A stretch of DNA of 64,000 bases, from assembly GCA_944389295.1 (NCBI GenBank), contig CALXLV010000041.1, forward strand, positions 1-64,000, in the 5' to 3' direction. Positions 7,260-14,972 of the stretch are shown piece after piece. The notes beneath the pieces are model-generated. The model was not told where the DNA came from and made no database searches. It was given only the letters and a program-made list of their open reading frames with translations. Each line of letters begins with the position of its first letter. Position 1 is the stretch's first letter. The stretch is from an uncultured Spirochaetaceae bacterium. Lineage in GTDB: Bacteria; Spirochaetota; Spirochaetia; Sphaerochaetales; Sphaerochaetaceae. Both the position numbers and the translations under genes were made by a program.

Positions 7260-7495
7260 TTCACCTCCTGATACTCCATCGGGGCTACGTCAAAAGCCTT
7301 GATATCGTCTGAGAAAACATAGAGCGGCAAGCCATCTCCCAGGGATGTCAGTGCAATCCCGTTGTCAGAAACAGTACGGAGTTTCCCCCTCACGACACTG
7401 TTGTTAAAAAGTTTGACTTCTATGACGACTTCTTTCTCTAAATAGAAATCCTTCCCGCCGATCTCAACGTTCCACGCTTTAGAAGTTATATTCAT
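7256..7495 (-). CDS. Small phage protein of unknown function
   Basis: 79 residues from the ATG at 7495, which has GGAGGATCAGG in front; a longer TTG-initiated version (from 7516) is less likely. Sequence is beta-rich (FYLEKEVVIEVKLFNNSVVR) and resembles a small barrel. Overlaps both neighbours. Confidence 0.55.
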   Translation of the reverse strand: MNITSKAWNVEIGGKDFYLEKEVVIEVKLFNNSVVRGKLRTVSDNGIALTSLGDGLPLYVFSDDIKAFDVAPMEYQEVK

Positions 7496-7766
7496 CCTGA
7501 TCCTCCTTGTTGCCAATCAAATCTCTGAGTTGTTTTTCCCATGTATGAAATTCATATTCGATCTCCTGTTTTATTTCCTCTGGATCTGAATGTGACTTTG
7601 CATAGTAAACAGGTTTATTTGTTGATGTGTAAATTCCACCCGACAGCAACTCTACTCCACTTTTCCATCTATCCCATCTCACATGAGCATAAAATGGCGG
7701 GAAGATATCCGCCTCCCATTTCTTCTTATTCTTCTTGTTGCAGGACAGCTTCCAGTTAAGTTTCAT
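7479..7766 (-). CDS. Small phage protein of unknown function
   Basis: 95 residues, lysine- and tryptophan-rich start (KLNWKLSCNKKNKKKWEADI), acidic end. Not recognised. It is followed by the 79-residue gene with a 17-base overlap. Confidence 0.55.
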   Translation of the reverse strand: MKLNWKLSCNKKNKKKWEADIFPPFYAHVRWDRWKSGVELLSGGIYTSTNKPVYYAKSHSDPEEIKQEIEYEFHTWEKQLRDLIGNKEDQDEYNF

Positions 7767-7778
7767 TTCTTATTCCTC

Positions 7779-8369
7779 TTATACTTCCACTGCCCAGCAT
7801 TTCACCGCTCCTGGAGTATGCTTTGGAAGCGCCCATCCACAGACGTAGTAATAAGTATTTACCCATGTAGGGCTTATCTTTTCTTTCAGATCCTCAAGAT
7901 ACCCATCGGCCTCGCCACTCTCATAAATTGCCTTTACGAACTCTTCCGGAGTTTTATAGACATCCATATCGCCTAAAATGAATGTTATACCATCGCCGTC
8001 AATCACATAGATATAATCAGGAAGTACACTCTCGTCATAAATGTTTCCGGCAGCCTCGCACTCGCCTATGATATCGGCAGGGTCACAGTATTCATAATAA
8101 GCAACGCTATAAAGAGTGAATCCGAGAACACCGTCATCATTCCGCTGAAGCAGATATAGATCTTCATCATTCCATAGATAATCCCCCTCATAGACATCAT
8201 TTCCGTTTGCATCCTTACAAACAAACTGCCCAACTGTCTCGGGAATAACCGTGATAGCTAATCCATTTTCGTCTTCTATATAGCAATCACCTTGAGCATT
8301 CTTCTTAAAGTAGCCATATACCCATTCGCCTGTATTAATGTTCTTTCCTCTAAATTCGATTGTTTTCAT
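7779..8369 (-). CDS. YopX-family phage protein
   Basis: 196 residues. The start, IEFRGKNINTGEWVYGYFKK, and VGQFVCKDANGNDVYEGDYL at ~47-66, are the hallmark of the YopX family found in Gram-positive phages; its biochemical role is not established. A C-terminal extension (VIDGDGITFILGDMDVYKTP onward) is not typical. The start codon overlaps the upstream remnant by 20 bases. Confidence 0.75.
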   Translation of the reverse strand: MKTIEFRGKNINTGEWVYGYFKKNAQGDCYIEDENGLAITVIPETVGQFVCKDANGNDVYEGDYLWNDEDLYLLQRNDDGVLGFTLYSVAYYEYCDPADIIGECEAAGNIYDESVLPDYIYVIDGDGITFILGDMDVYKTPEEFVKAIYESGEADGYLEDLKEKISPTWVNTYYYVCGWALPKHTPGAVKCWAVEV

Positions 8370-8856
8370 TTATACCTCCTACAAATGTTCTGGAAACCTT
8401 TATAAAAAAGTGCCATTTCTTATAAAGATTTCTTATCTCCTTATCCTCAATGCCATCACCTGATAGAATATATCCCCCTGCACGAACATCTGACCGGATG
8501 GATACCATCCTTGGCGCGACAACTTCGTCATTTCCCCCGCAATGGAATCGAACGCTCCCTTCACGAGCCTGTATTCCGGTCTGTGGTAGATTTCCGCCGA
8601 ATGGACAAACAGCACATGAGGCTCCCATATTCAGATACTCGACCTCATCCTGTTCGCAGGCTACTACCTCTGATATAAGCCAGCCGACTGCATAAGAGAC
8701 ACGCTTTACGCCTCGCGATGATACTCTCTGTCCATAAAAGCCGCGTTTTTCAGGACCAGAGAAATACGGAGGATCAGAAATAGCAAGATCGAAAGCCTTG
8801 TCTGGAAGCGTCCGCATATAGTCCATGCAGTCAACGTTGTATGCTACAGATTGCAT
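8350..8856 (-). pseudogene. Truncated DNA adenine methyltransferase with foreign tail
   Basis: The first ~60 residues match the N-terminus of phage N6-adenine methyltransferases: NVDCMDYMRTLPDKAFDLAI and the catalytic DPPYF motif, then GFYGQRVSSRGVKR. After this, the expected WGCNYF and target-recognition parts are missing and the frame (SCAVCPFGGNLPQTG onward) does not look like a methyltransferase. In another frame, 8433-8615 encodes a more protein-like segment (AGEMTKLSRQGWYPSGQMFV, FYQVMAL). A deletion has probably fused two genes. Confidence 0.6.
8433..8615 (-). CDS. Possible small DUF1737-like remnant inside the methyltransferase tail
   Basis: A 60-residue frame containing AEIYHRPEYRLVKGAFDSIA and QGWYPSGQMFVQGDIFYQVM. 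It resembles the same small-protein type as the IS-split gene (GGWMPRGGVAV, FYQAMV). It lacks a clear start and ribosome site, so it is probably a gene remnant left by the deletion that truncated the methyltransferase. Confidence 0.4.
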   Translation of the reverse strand: MLFVHSAEIYHRPEYRLVKGAFDSIAGEMTKLSRQGWYPSGQMFVQGDIFYQVMALRIRR

Positions 8857-8858
8857 CC

Positions 8859-9062
8859 TCAGCTCCTCTTTATCATCTTCTGGATAAGAAGGTTGTTAAA
8901 ATGCATCGGAAGGCCGACGGGTTCATATCCAAGGGCTATATACTGATTCTCTTGCTCGGCCAGCTCATCAAAAGATTCCTCTGCACTCCAAAAGGCAATA
9001 GTGCAATAGAGAACTCTTTCAGTCTTGCCGTGTATTACTACTTCACTGCTGTGATCACTCAT
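8859..9062 (-). CDS. Small phage protein of unknown function
   Basis: 67 residues; a central segment (SFDELAEQENQYIALGYEPV) followed by GLPMHFNNLLIQ resembles the helix-plus-strand design of DUF1737-type proteins. It overlaps the upstream gene by 8 bases and ends 3 bases before the truncated methyltransferase. Confidence 0.5.
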   Translation of the reverse strand: MSDHSSEVVIHGKTERVLYCTIAFWSAEESFDELAEQENQYIALGYEPVGLPMHFNNLLIQKMIKRS

Positions 9063-9303
9063 GATTTTCCCCCGTATAAAATTCCGCTTTTATCGATACA
9101 ACGCAGACAGAGATCCCTAAAATTTTGCTCAGTCGTCTTGCCTGGCGTTCTGCGTTCTGAAGGCTTTTATAAAGCATTGGTATTGCCCCTTCTTGCCCTG
9201 TCTGTCTTTTGAGAGAAAACCAAGGTCCCCACCCCATGCTGTTGCGGTTATCAATGAAATATCCATCCCTGTCATTCTTTATGGCGTAATACTCAATAGT
9301 CAT
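9055..9303 (-). CDS. Small phage protein of unknown function
   Basis: 82 residues (IEYYAIKNDRDGYFIDNRNS, then LYKSLQNAERQARRLSKIL). A strand-rich first half and a basic helix in the second half. Starts within the TAATG junction with the upstream gene. Confidence 0.5.
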   Translation of the reverse strand: MTIEYYAIKNDRDGYFIDNRNSMGWGPWFSLKRQTGQEGAIPMLYKSLQNAERQARRLSKILGISVCVVSIKAEFYTGENHE

Positions 9304-9704
9304 TAATCTGTCCCCTTATCACTGCCATACATTCCAATTGAATCGAGTAATTTTTCAGCTTTCACAAAAAGCCTACTTGCCTCAGCAAGCGGAATTCCAT
9401 CTGAAAAGGCTTGGGAAATAAGAGACGCTGCATTTTTTGCTTCAGTCTTGTATCCAGATATGTAAGCCTTTTCAACTAAATCGACGATCCCGAGATATTT
9501 TGTCTTCTGGTTTTCCCTGAGATGCCTGATCTCTTTATCAGGTACTCTCGGAATAAATCTTCCATCTTTGAATATCAGATCTAACCCACCCGCCACAGCC
9601 TCAATTGCAGAGCGCCAGCCTGCAGCAAATGCATCCTGTGACTTTGATAAATCGGGCGCTGCATACAGTCGGCTAAGCACCCCGGATATTGTTATTCGTT
9701 CCAT
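9303..9704 (-). CDS. Phage protein of unknown function
   Basis: 133 mostly helical residues, not recognised. Its ATG overlaps the last codons of the small GTG-initiated ORF upstream, in the tightly packed leftward operon. Confidence 0.5.
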   Translation of the reverse strand: MERITISGVLSRLYAAPDLSKSQDAFAAGWRSAIEAVAGGLDLIFKDGRFIPRVPDKEIRHLRENQKTKYLGIVDLVEKAYISGYKTEAKNAASLISQAFSDGIPLAEASRLFVKAEKLLDSIGMYGSDKGTD

Positions 9705-9799
9705 TCACTTTCCCTCCCCATAAAACTTCTCTTTGGCTCCGGCAGAAACTGATTCAATTTCATGAACGGATGCTTTTTACAAAATTCATCTGGTGTCAC
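9692..9799 (-). CDS. Very small phage ORF, GTG start
   Basis: 35 residues beginning VTPDEFCKKHPFMKLNQFLP. The GTG overlaps the stop of the Dam gene (GTGA) and its stop overlaps the next start, so it fills the only gap in the operon. Coding status is inferred from this coupling. Confidence 0.4.
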   Translation of the reverse strand: MTPDEFCKKHPFMKLNQFLPEPKRSFMGRESEWNE

Positions 9800-10299
9800 T
9801 TGATAGCCCCCTTTTCTTTTTCAAAAACAACGACAGCAGATGGAAAAGGTGCAGAGGTTTTACTTCCCCCAAACTTCAATCGTCCACGGACAAACTTCAC
9901 CATCGAAGCGTGAGCAATAACATAGTCATGCCACCACGCCGTATCAGTCCTAGAAGGAAGAAGGCAGACGACTATAGCTCCTTTCAGAGAGGCTTCATAA
10001 GCTTTCTTTATCCATAACCCGATCTTTCGTCCGTATGGTGGATTCATCCAGCAAACCTCTGTACCCCATTCCTACGTCAGACCATCCTGCTCCTTGGTGA
10101 AATAAAGCTTACACTTGGCATTAGATGGAGTGGCACAGACATCAAGAGTGAAGTGGAACTTTCCATCGAGTTCGTCAAAAAAGTCTTGTGGAGTTGCCCA
10201 TTCATCAGTCTTTGATGAGAAAAGTCCTGGTGACAGATTGCCACATTCAATAACATTATTTAACACCGAAATCGGTTTATAAATTTTATTATCAATCAT
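9796..10299 (-). pseudogene. Phage N6-adenine methyltransferase (Dam) with in-frame amber codon
   Basis: 167 codons plus stop from the ATG at 10299. N-terminal part SSKTDEWATPQDFFDELDGK, then FTLDVCATPSNAKCKLYFTK, and the catalytic WMNPPYGRKIGLWIKKA after the break are those of phage DNA N-6-adenine methyltransferases. A single TAG at 10072-10074 lies between QDGLT and EWGTEVCW; CAG (Gln) would restore the protein. There is no frameshift. Either a nonsense mutation has killed the gene or the TAG is suppressed. The upstream half alone lacks the active site. Confidence 0.8.
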
Positions 10300-10513
10300 C
10301 GCAAACAGCCTCCCAAAGCGTCCTTGGCGCTTGATGGAAAATCTTATCTTCACGATATTTAGTCCAATCTTTGCAACCCGCGTCCTGATATGGTACATAT
10401 CTTTCCGCAAATGTCGCAAGTCCATTAGAAACAACAGCCCTTCGGCATAGACAGATTGTCCCATCAGACATGAGGCGCTTCATGTTGTTGCAAGTCCTGC
10501 AGTTCTTTTTCAT
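10292..10513 (-). CDS. Small cysteine-rich phage protein
   Basis: 73 residues with CRTC near the start and CLC about 13 residues later, a possible zinc site, then GCKDWTKYRED. Overlaps the Dam start by 8 bases and abuts the upstream gene. Confidence 0.5.
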   Translation of the reverse strand: MKKNCRTCNNMKRLMSDGTICLCRRAVVSNGLATFAERYVPYQDAGCKDWTKYREDKIFHQAPRTLWEAVCDD

Positions 10514-10777
10514 CTATCTTCCCCTTTGATTTGGTCCACGACGGAAACGCCCTGGTTTTGATAAGGCTTCTATGGAAGCTCTTTTACGTTTAGAGTCAGG
10601 GAAGCAGAGAAATGCACCATTCTCAGCCAACGGCATCTCTGAAGGCATTTGCCTTATGATCGCCCGGAGCTGGGAATTGCTTACATTAAGAGCATGTGAC
10701 AGGTCGTGTATCGATATCTGCTCAGGATAGACTGGGACAAGTTCTAAAAACCTGCTTCGCAGTTGATTGTCACTCAT
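10514..10777 (-). CDS. Small helix-turn-helix protein
   Basis: 87 residues. ISIHDLSHALNVSNSQLRAI (~22-41) fits a helix-turn-helix, and the C-terminus is strongly basic (SKPGRFRRGPNQRGR). Overlaps the cytosine methyltransferase stop by 4 bases. Probably DNA-binding; target unknown. Confidence 0.5.
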   Translation of the reverse strand: MSDNQLRSRFLELVPVYPEQISIHDLSHALNVSNSQLRAIIRQMPSEMPLAENGAFLCFPDSKRKRASIEALSKPGRFRRGPNQRGR

Positions 10778-12024
10778 ATTGCAGCCCTCCCTACTAGCGC
10801 TTCTGCCATCTTCGGACAGACTGCATTTCCTATCTGCTTCACGGTATCCGTCTTGGTCCCCGTGAACCTATACCAATCTGGGAAACTCTGTGCCGCCGCA
10901 AGCTCGTGAGGTTGAAGCATCCTGAATCCGATGCGGCAATTCTCAGGGCGAAAGAGCGCAAAGCGATCCCTGCATGTAACTGTTCCGAGGGGCCTTGATA
11001 TCGGCTGGCACTGACCATTGCCATAATATTCCATCACCAGTGGCTCTATAAGCCCAATTGCTCCTGCTCCCGCCACCGTTGGCAAAGGATTATCCACCGG
11101 CTTGACTGTCCCGCCGCTCTGCTGTGGTATGAACATCGGTTCGACAAGTCCGTAGCGGTTGCTTGTGTCCAGTGTGGGCACCGGATCATGTATGCTGTGA
11201 TACCGATGGTCGCCACCGTTGTATCGCACGAGAAACGGCTCTGCGGCTTCTCCCCAGTATTTCCGGATTCCATTCATGATTCGCCTCATCGTATTCGGTG
11301 ATAGCGGCCTCTTCCGTTCATCTATCGGCTGGCATGGTATCGACCAATCGATGATGGAAGAGGCGGGAATCCATGGTTTTCTTTCCGCGTCGAAGAGGTC
11401 TTCGGAAGAGTCTTCCGGATGCTCTGCATACTTCTGCTCTGGCCAGATAATCCTTTTTCCTGATCCTTTCTTCACCGCCTGTATAAAAAGCCTGCGGCGA
11501 GTTGTCGGTGCACCATAGTCAGCGGCGTTGCATATCTTCCAGTCCACCATGTAGCCAATGTTGTGGATCGCATTTATGAACATTGCGAAAAACGCTCCAC
11601 GTTGTTCTTTGATTGGGCGTAAGTCCTTGCCCAATGGCCCCCATGTGAGAAACTCGGGAACGTTCTCAATGATGATGCGCTTGACATCGATCATCGTGAG
11701 CCAGCGGATGATGTCAAAAGGTGTACAGCGCGACTGATCGTCCATTGGCTTGCCGCCTCTAGCCGTGGAGAAGTGGGTGCATTCTGGAGAGGCCCATAAA
11801 AGTTCAGCACTTTCACCTGGTTTCACAAGATCAGTCGGAATCACAGTCTGGATACTCTGGCACAAGCATTCATCCGATGGAAAATTCGTTGCATGTGTAT
11901 TGCATGCGACTTCCCAGTGATTTACCGCAAAGAGTTTGATGTTTTCTCCTTGGGCATCGAAGGCTGAGTGTATTCCACAGCTCTCTCCGCCAGCTCCTGC
12001 GAAAAGGTCAATCACGATTTTCAT
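10774..12024 (-). CDS. DNA (cytosine-5) methyltransferase
   Basis: 416 residues, complete. Motif I DLFAGAGGESCGIHSAF at the start binds AdoMet; motif IV SPECTHFS carries the catalytic cysteine (EC instead of the usual PC); motif VI is IIIENVPEF; motif VIII TRRRLFIQA; motif X QIGNAVCPKM near the end. Ribosome site AAGGAGCTGGGT. No partner endonuclease gene is adjacent, so it is likely an orphan phage methyltransferase protecting the element or its replication origin. The target sequence cannot be read from the protein. Confidence 0.9.
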   Translation of the reverse strand: MKIVIDLFAGAGGESCGIHSAFDAQGENIKLFAVNHWEVACNTHATNFPSDECLCQSIQTVIPTDLVKPGESAELLWASPECTHFSTARGGKPMDDQSRCTPFDIIRWLTMIDVKRIIIENVPEFLTWGPLGKDLRPIKEQRGAFFAMFINAIHNIGYMVDWKICNAADYGAPTTRRRLFIQAVKKGSGKRIIWPEQKYAEHPEDSSEDLFDAERKPWIPASSIIDWSIPCQPIDERKRPLSPNTMRRIMNGIRKYWGEAAEPFLVRYNGGDHRYHSIHDPVPTLDTSNRYGLVEPMFIPQQSGGTVKPVDNPLPTVAGAGAIGLIEPLVMEYYGNGQCQPISRPLGTVTCRDRFALFRPENCRIGFRMLQPHELAAAQSFPDWYRFTGTKTDTVKQIGNAVCPKMAEALVGRAAI

Positions 12025-12295
12025 ACCCAGCTCCTTCCAAGGAAATCATCAGCCCCGGATCAACATCGACAGAGAGCGATGCATTAAGCACGCCTACCGC
12101 CGTGCAGAAGATTCCAAAAGCTGTCAAAGTATTCTGATTCACTGCACCTTCAAACCCGGTTATGCAGTCCCAACTTCTGCCGATAAGGTCTGCATAACGC
12201 ACAACGAGATCGCTTTCCCTTTTCTCTTTTACCGCCAGACGCACGACAGAGCGTCTGTAGACCGTCCAAGCGCCTTTCCTGATAAAGAACCTCAT
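12008..12295 (-). CDS. Small phage protein of unknown function
   Basis: 95 residues with a basic start (MRFFIRKGAWTVYRRSVVRL) and a hydrophobic stretch near the middle (NTLTAFGIFCTAVGVLNASL). Overlaps both neighbours. Not recognised. Confidence 0.5.
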   Translation of the reverse strand: MRFFIRKGAWTVYRRSVVRLAVKEKRESDLVVRYADLIGRSWDCITGFEGAVNQNTLTAFGIFCTAVGVLNASLSVDVDPGLMISLEGAGYENRD

Positions 12296-12447
12296 CTTGC
12301 CCCTCCGAACGCACTCAGAAGCGTATAAATCGCTGTTACGAAGCAGATATCCATGACGATGAGGAATATCAGTGAATCGATCCGGCTTCTGAAAGCATTC
12401 CGCTTCTCTGCCTCGTACTGCTTTGACTGGGTTTTCCTTACTGCCAT
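12292..12447 (-). CDS. Small single-helix membrane protein
   Basis: 51 residues starting MAVRKTQSKQYEAEKRNAFR, then one membrane helix (SLIFLIVMDICFVTAIYTLL). Start codon after GGAGGAAGC; overlaps the HNH-like gene stop and ends in an ATGA with the next gene. Confidence 0.5.
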   Translation of the reverse strand: MAVRKTQSKQYEAEKRNAFRSRIDSLIFLIVMDICFVTAIYTLLSAFGGAR

Positions 12448-12749
12448 GCTTCCTCCTGATCGAGCCAGTTACGCCCGAATACCTTCATGAAAAGTTCGTG
12501 TCCGAACATCTGCTCAAATCTCATCTGTGCGAAACGCTTGAGTTTGAGGTCAAGCTCTCTGTTCCCGCCATGAACGCCTTCCGGCTGTGCTCTGTGGTGT
12601 TCTGGGCAGAGATAAACTTTCATCCCGTACCGTTCACTCTTCATCCGGTTAGCCGTGCCATAGAAAACGTGGTGTTCTTCAAGCGGGTCTCTCTTTCCGC
12701 AAACCCAGCACTGACGGGATCTCTGAAGAACCGATTCCGTACGCTTCAT
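12438..12749 (-). CDS. HNH-like zinc-binding phage protein
   Basis: 103 residues. CWVCGKRDPLEEHHVFYGT near 14-32 and LCPEHHR near 47-53 give a CxxC...HH...CxxHH arrangement as in HNH nucleases of the phage replication/recombination type. The catalytic asparagine is not evident. It lies between the replisome organiser and small membrane proteins in the early operon, with 4-12 base overlaps. Confidence 0.65.
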   Translation of the reverse strand: MKRTESVLQRSRQCWVCGKRDPLEEHHVFYGTANRMKSERYGMKVYLCPEHHRAQPEGVHGGNRELDLKLKRFAQMRFEQMFGHELFMKVFGRNWLDQEEAWQ

Positions 12750-13549
12750 TCTGCCACCCCGTTTGCCTCAGAGAGAGCCTCAAGTTCCAGACCGATAAGA
12801 AGCGATTTCCAGTCGGTGATATCTACCCCGTCAGCCTTCCAATCTTCCTCCGAGAAAGTGCTGTAAAAATCTCCCGGATCGATGTACTTGATGCCCGTCT
12901 GTCTGGTAAAATCAGCAACGTCCGAAACAGTCGGGATAACCTTGCTCTTCTTGGGGTCGAAAGCCTCGGGAAAGAGCTCTGTAAGGGGGTGTATGTTCTT
13001 TCCCCCTCTCTGCACTCTCCCTCTATCTCTATCTCTCGTTCTATATCTATCTCTTATATGTCGGACATCAGCGGTCACGCCCCGGACATCATCCGGTAAT
13101 AAAGCGGACACTTGCGGACATTGTGCGGACAAAATGGCCGTTTCTTCCTTTTCCTGAGCCCTGTACCGTCTCATTGTTCTGGCTGAAATTGACCCCGACA
13201 TTTCGGCCCCTTTCGGCGTGTAAAAAGTGTCCTCTGTCTCCTCCACAAGCCAGCCGTTTGTAAGCAGAAAATCTACCGCTATTTTCACGTTCTCCGGGGA
13301 CTCATCGATCGCGAGGGCAAGCTCCTTTGGGAAGGTGTCTTCAATCCCGTCATAGTAGAGTCTGTTATCGTTCTCCAGAGCCTCAAGGAATATCTCGAGA
13401 GTTATCAGGGCATAAGTATCTCCGCCTGCCATTTTCCGCAGTTTTCGGATGTTCTTGTCCTTGAAGAATCCCGCTGTCAGCTTGAGGAAGTAATAGCGCT
13501 TTTCTTTGTCCTTCTTTTCGGGTCTGTCCCCTGGTCGCCACTCACCCAT
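12746..13549 (-). CDS. Phage replisome organiser-type replication protein
   Basis: 267 residues. The N-terminal ~120 residues (YYFLKLTAGFFKDKNIRKLR, GGDTYALITLEIFLEAL, LTNGWLVEETEDTFYTPKGA) match the phage replisome-organiser N-terminal domain, a winged-helix origin-binding fold. An arginine-rich linker (RHIRDRYRTRDRDRGR) separates it from a unique C-terminus. Such proteins bind the phage origin and recruit helicase or its loader. The coding DNA of the linker includes a tract of repeated TCTATATC-like units, a possible origin iteron region. Confidence 0.7.
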   Translation of the reverse strand: MGEWRPGDRPEKKDKEKRYYFLKLTAGFFKDKNIRKLRKMAGGDTYALITLEIFLEALENDNRLYYDGIEDTFPKELALAIDESPENVKIAVDFLLTNGWLVEETEDTFYTPKGAEMSGSISARTMRRYRAQEKEETAILSAQCPQVSALLPDDVRGVTADVRHIRDRYRTRDRDRGRVQRGGKNIHPLTELFPEAFDPKKSKVIPTVSDVADFTRQTGIKYIDPGDFYSTFSEEDWKADGVDITDWKSLLIGLELEALSEANGVAE

Positions 13550-13551
13550 GC

Positions 13552-13743
13552 TTATACCTCAACGATGATTGCCTCGTTGCCCATTGAGCCCTCTCTTTCT
13601 GGGCTGAATACAACGAACTCAGAATCAATGATTGCCCATTGCTCGCGCTTTCTTTCAGTAGGTGAGAAAAGCACTACAATTGAGGCTATCAAAAACAAAA
13701 GCCCCCCTACCCCGAGGATCAGCTCGGGTACTCTTGCAAACAT
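13552..13743 (-). CDS. Small membrane protein
   Basis: 63 residues with an N-terminal membrane helix (ELILGVGGLLFLIASIVVLF) and a hydrophilic C-terminus. AAGGAAG precedes the start. A competing plus-strand frame has no ribosome site. Confidence 0.45.
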   Translation of the reverse strand: MFARVPELILGVGGLLFLIASIVVLFSPTERKREQWAIIDSEFVVFSPEREGSMGNEAIIVEV

Positions 13744-13887
13744 AGTCTTCCTTTGCCATGCTTAAAGTGTTGTTGCGAGGGGCATGGTTCCCTCAATTCC
13801 GCGGCCCCTGTTTCCGGCAGGAGCCGCGATCTTTTTCCTGCTCTAGCCTTTCAGTCCGGCTCGACATCCGATTCCGTTCTATCGGCT

Positions 13888-14226
13888 TCAGGCTTTTGCC
13901 TGCTCCCGTGCAAATTTCTTACGAGTCTGCATCCATGCCTCAAGATCAGACTCCTTAAACCTCCGCACATTGCGGCCATAGTCATACCAAGGCGGAGCCT
14001 CACCAGACGCTATCAGTCGACGAAAATACGAATATGAAAATCCCAAATAATCCGCGGCTTCCGATGATGTAAGCAGCCGTTCATCCTTTGGCTCTGGTAT
14101 CGAGACGACCGACTGTTCCATCGGCTTATCCTCAAACTCTGAGAGGAGATTGATGAACCCATCTCTGAGAGTGGTAAAGTATCCATCCAAAGCCGCTTTC
14201 ATGGCCTCTATTTGTGCTGCATTCAT
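13888..14226 (-). CDS. MerR/excisionase-like HTH protein
   Basis: 112 residues from the ATG at 14226, which has AAGGAGG upstream. The last ~55 residues (LLTSSEAADYLGFSYSYFRR, LIASGEAPPWYDYGRNVRRF, ESDLEAWM) are a helix-turn-helix_17 domain as in phage excisionases and helper DNA-binding proteins. The N-terminal half is a helical extension. It is placed at the start of the leftward early operon. An excisionase or early regulator is likely. Confidence 0.65.
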   Translation of the reverse strand: MNAAQIEAMKAALDGYFTTLRDGFINLLSEFEDKPMEQSVVSIPEPKDERLLTSSEAADYLGFSYSYFRRLIASGEAPPWYDYGRNVRRFKESDLEAWMQTRKKFAREQAKA

Positions 14227-14286
14227 ACTCGCCTCCTTAAAGAAAGGCCGTTTCGGGGCTGAGGTGGCCGGCCTCATCAGAGAGCC

Positions 14287-14499
14287 CTATGACTGTAGGC
14301 TGTCCCTTATATCACCGCTGTCGTTGGTATGGGGATGAGACGCAGCGGTGGAAGTAGCAAGTTCGTTTTTGATAAGTTGTCCCAGCCAGCCCATAAAACT
14401 CATGCCTTTACTTTTGGCAAGTTTCTTTGCCTGCTCCCTCTCATCAAGGGAAATTTGAACAGTTAGTTTCTGATATTGGGTACATTTTTGAACCTTCAT
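14287..14499 (-). CDS. Arc/ribbon-helix-helix-like regulator
   Basis: 70 residues. KLTVQISLDEREQAKKLAKS then MSFMGWLGQLIKNEL reads as strand-helix-helix of the Arc/MetJ fold. It is the first gene leftward from the control region. One operator-like palindrome (14479-14494) overlaps its start codon and two lie upstream. No clear ribosome site is seen; translation may be leaderless. Confidence 0.55.
   Translation of the reverse strand: MKVQKCTQYQKLTVQISLDEREQAKKLAKSKGMSFMGWLGQLIKNELATSTAASHPHTNDSGDIRDSLQS
14479..14494. promoter_or_regulatory. Operator-like palindrome 1
   Basis: GGTACATTTTTGAACC, an imperfect inverted repeat (GGT..CA / TG.ACC) overlapping the start codon of the leftward Arc-like gene. 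One of three related sites in the phage control region. Confidence 0.5.
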
Positions 14500-14511
14500 G
14501 GCTTTATATTA

Positions 14512-14527
14512 GGTACATATATTCACC
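14512..14527. promoter_or_regulatory. Operator-like palindrome 2
   Basis: GGTACATATATTCACC, same ends as site 1 (GGTACA...ACC), 33 bases away, about three helical turns. Confidence 0.5.
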
Positions 14528-14551
14528 TTGTCAACATTTTTCTCTATTTTT

Positions 14552-14568
14552 GGTGCAAATTTTGAACC
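14552..14568. promoter_or_regulatory. Operator-like palindrome 3
   Basis: GGTGCAAATTTTGAACC, the third member, ending 19 bases before the divergent repressor gene. Sites are spaced to control both divergent promoters. Confidence 0.5.
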
Positions 14569-14587
14569 CTAGATTTATTCTCTATAC

Positions 14588-14941
14588 ATGAGAGATATAA
14601 GGGCCATTGATATATGGAACAGAATAGACTGTCTTAGAGATGTTCCTCTTACTAATTTATGCAAGTCTATTGGGGTTCCATATACAAGAGTTAAAAGGAA
14701 TAGAACAGACTGTCGTATTCCTTCTTGTGAAGATTTGTTAGCCCTTGCTGATGGTCTTAACACAACAGTCGATTATTTATTGACAGGAGAAACAAAACAG
14801 AAAATTTATCCCGAAAGAATCGAAATTATTGCTTCACATTGTTTAAATGCGAATGATGAAGATCTCTCTCTTGTCGAAAGGATCTTGCGGATAGAACCGC
14901 ATGGTGGGGAAAAATCTAATTCCCATAACGCGCTTGCGTAA
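14588..14941 (+). CDS. cI-like HTH repressor
   Basis: 117 residues. VPLTNLCKSIGVPYTRVKRN and RIPSCEDLLALADGLNTTVD (~20-60) are an XRE-type helix-turn-helix with the usual 'DYLLTGE' tail. The remainder is short and lacks a peptidase domain, as in small phage repressors. It is divergent from the leftward early genes with three palindromes between, so it is likely the lysogeny repressor. Confidence 0.7.
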   Translation: MRDIRAIDIWNRIDCLRDVPLTNLCKSIGVPYTRVKRNRTDCRIPSCEDLLALADGLNTTVDYLLTGETKQKIYPERIEIIASHCLNANDEDLSLVERILRIEPHGGEKSNSHNALA

Positions 14942-14972
14942 TGGGGCAATTTTATACGTGGGGAGATAAAAA

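Noticed and set aside
8450-8695. Plus-strand ORF opposite the damaged methyltransferase
   Set aside because: No ribosome site, no recognisable protein pattern; all neighbours read on the minus strand.
9796-10299. Genome-wide TAG recoding in the phage
   Set aside because: Only one internal TAG was seen and other phage genes end normally; a point mutation is simpler.
13010-13070. CRISPR array
   Set aside because: The short pyrimidine-rich repeats have no spacers of regular length and lie within a coding frame. No CRISPR array or cas gene was seen anywhere in the window.
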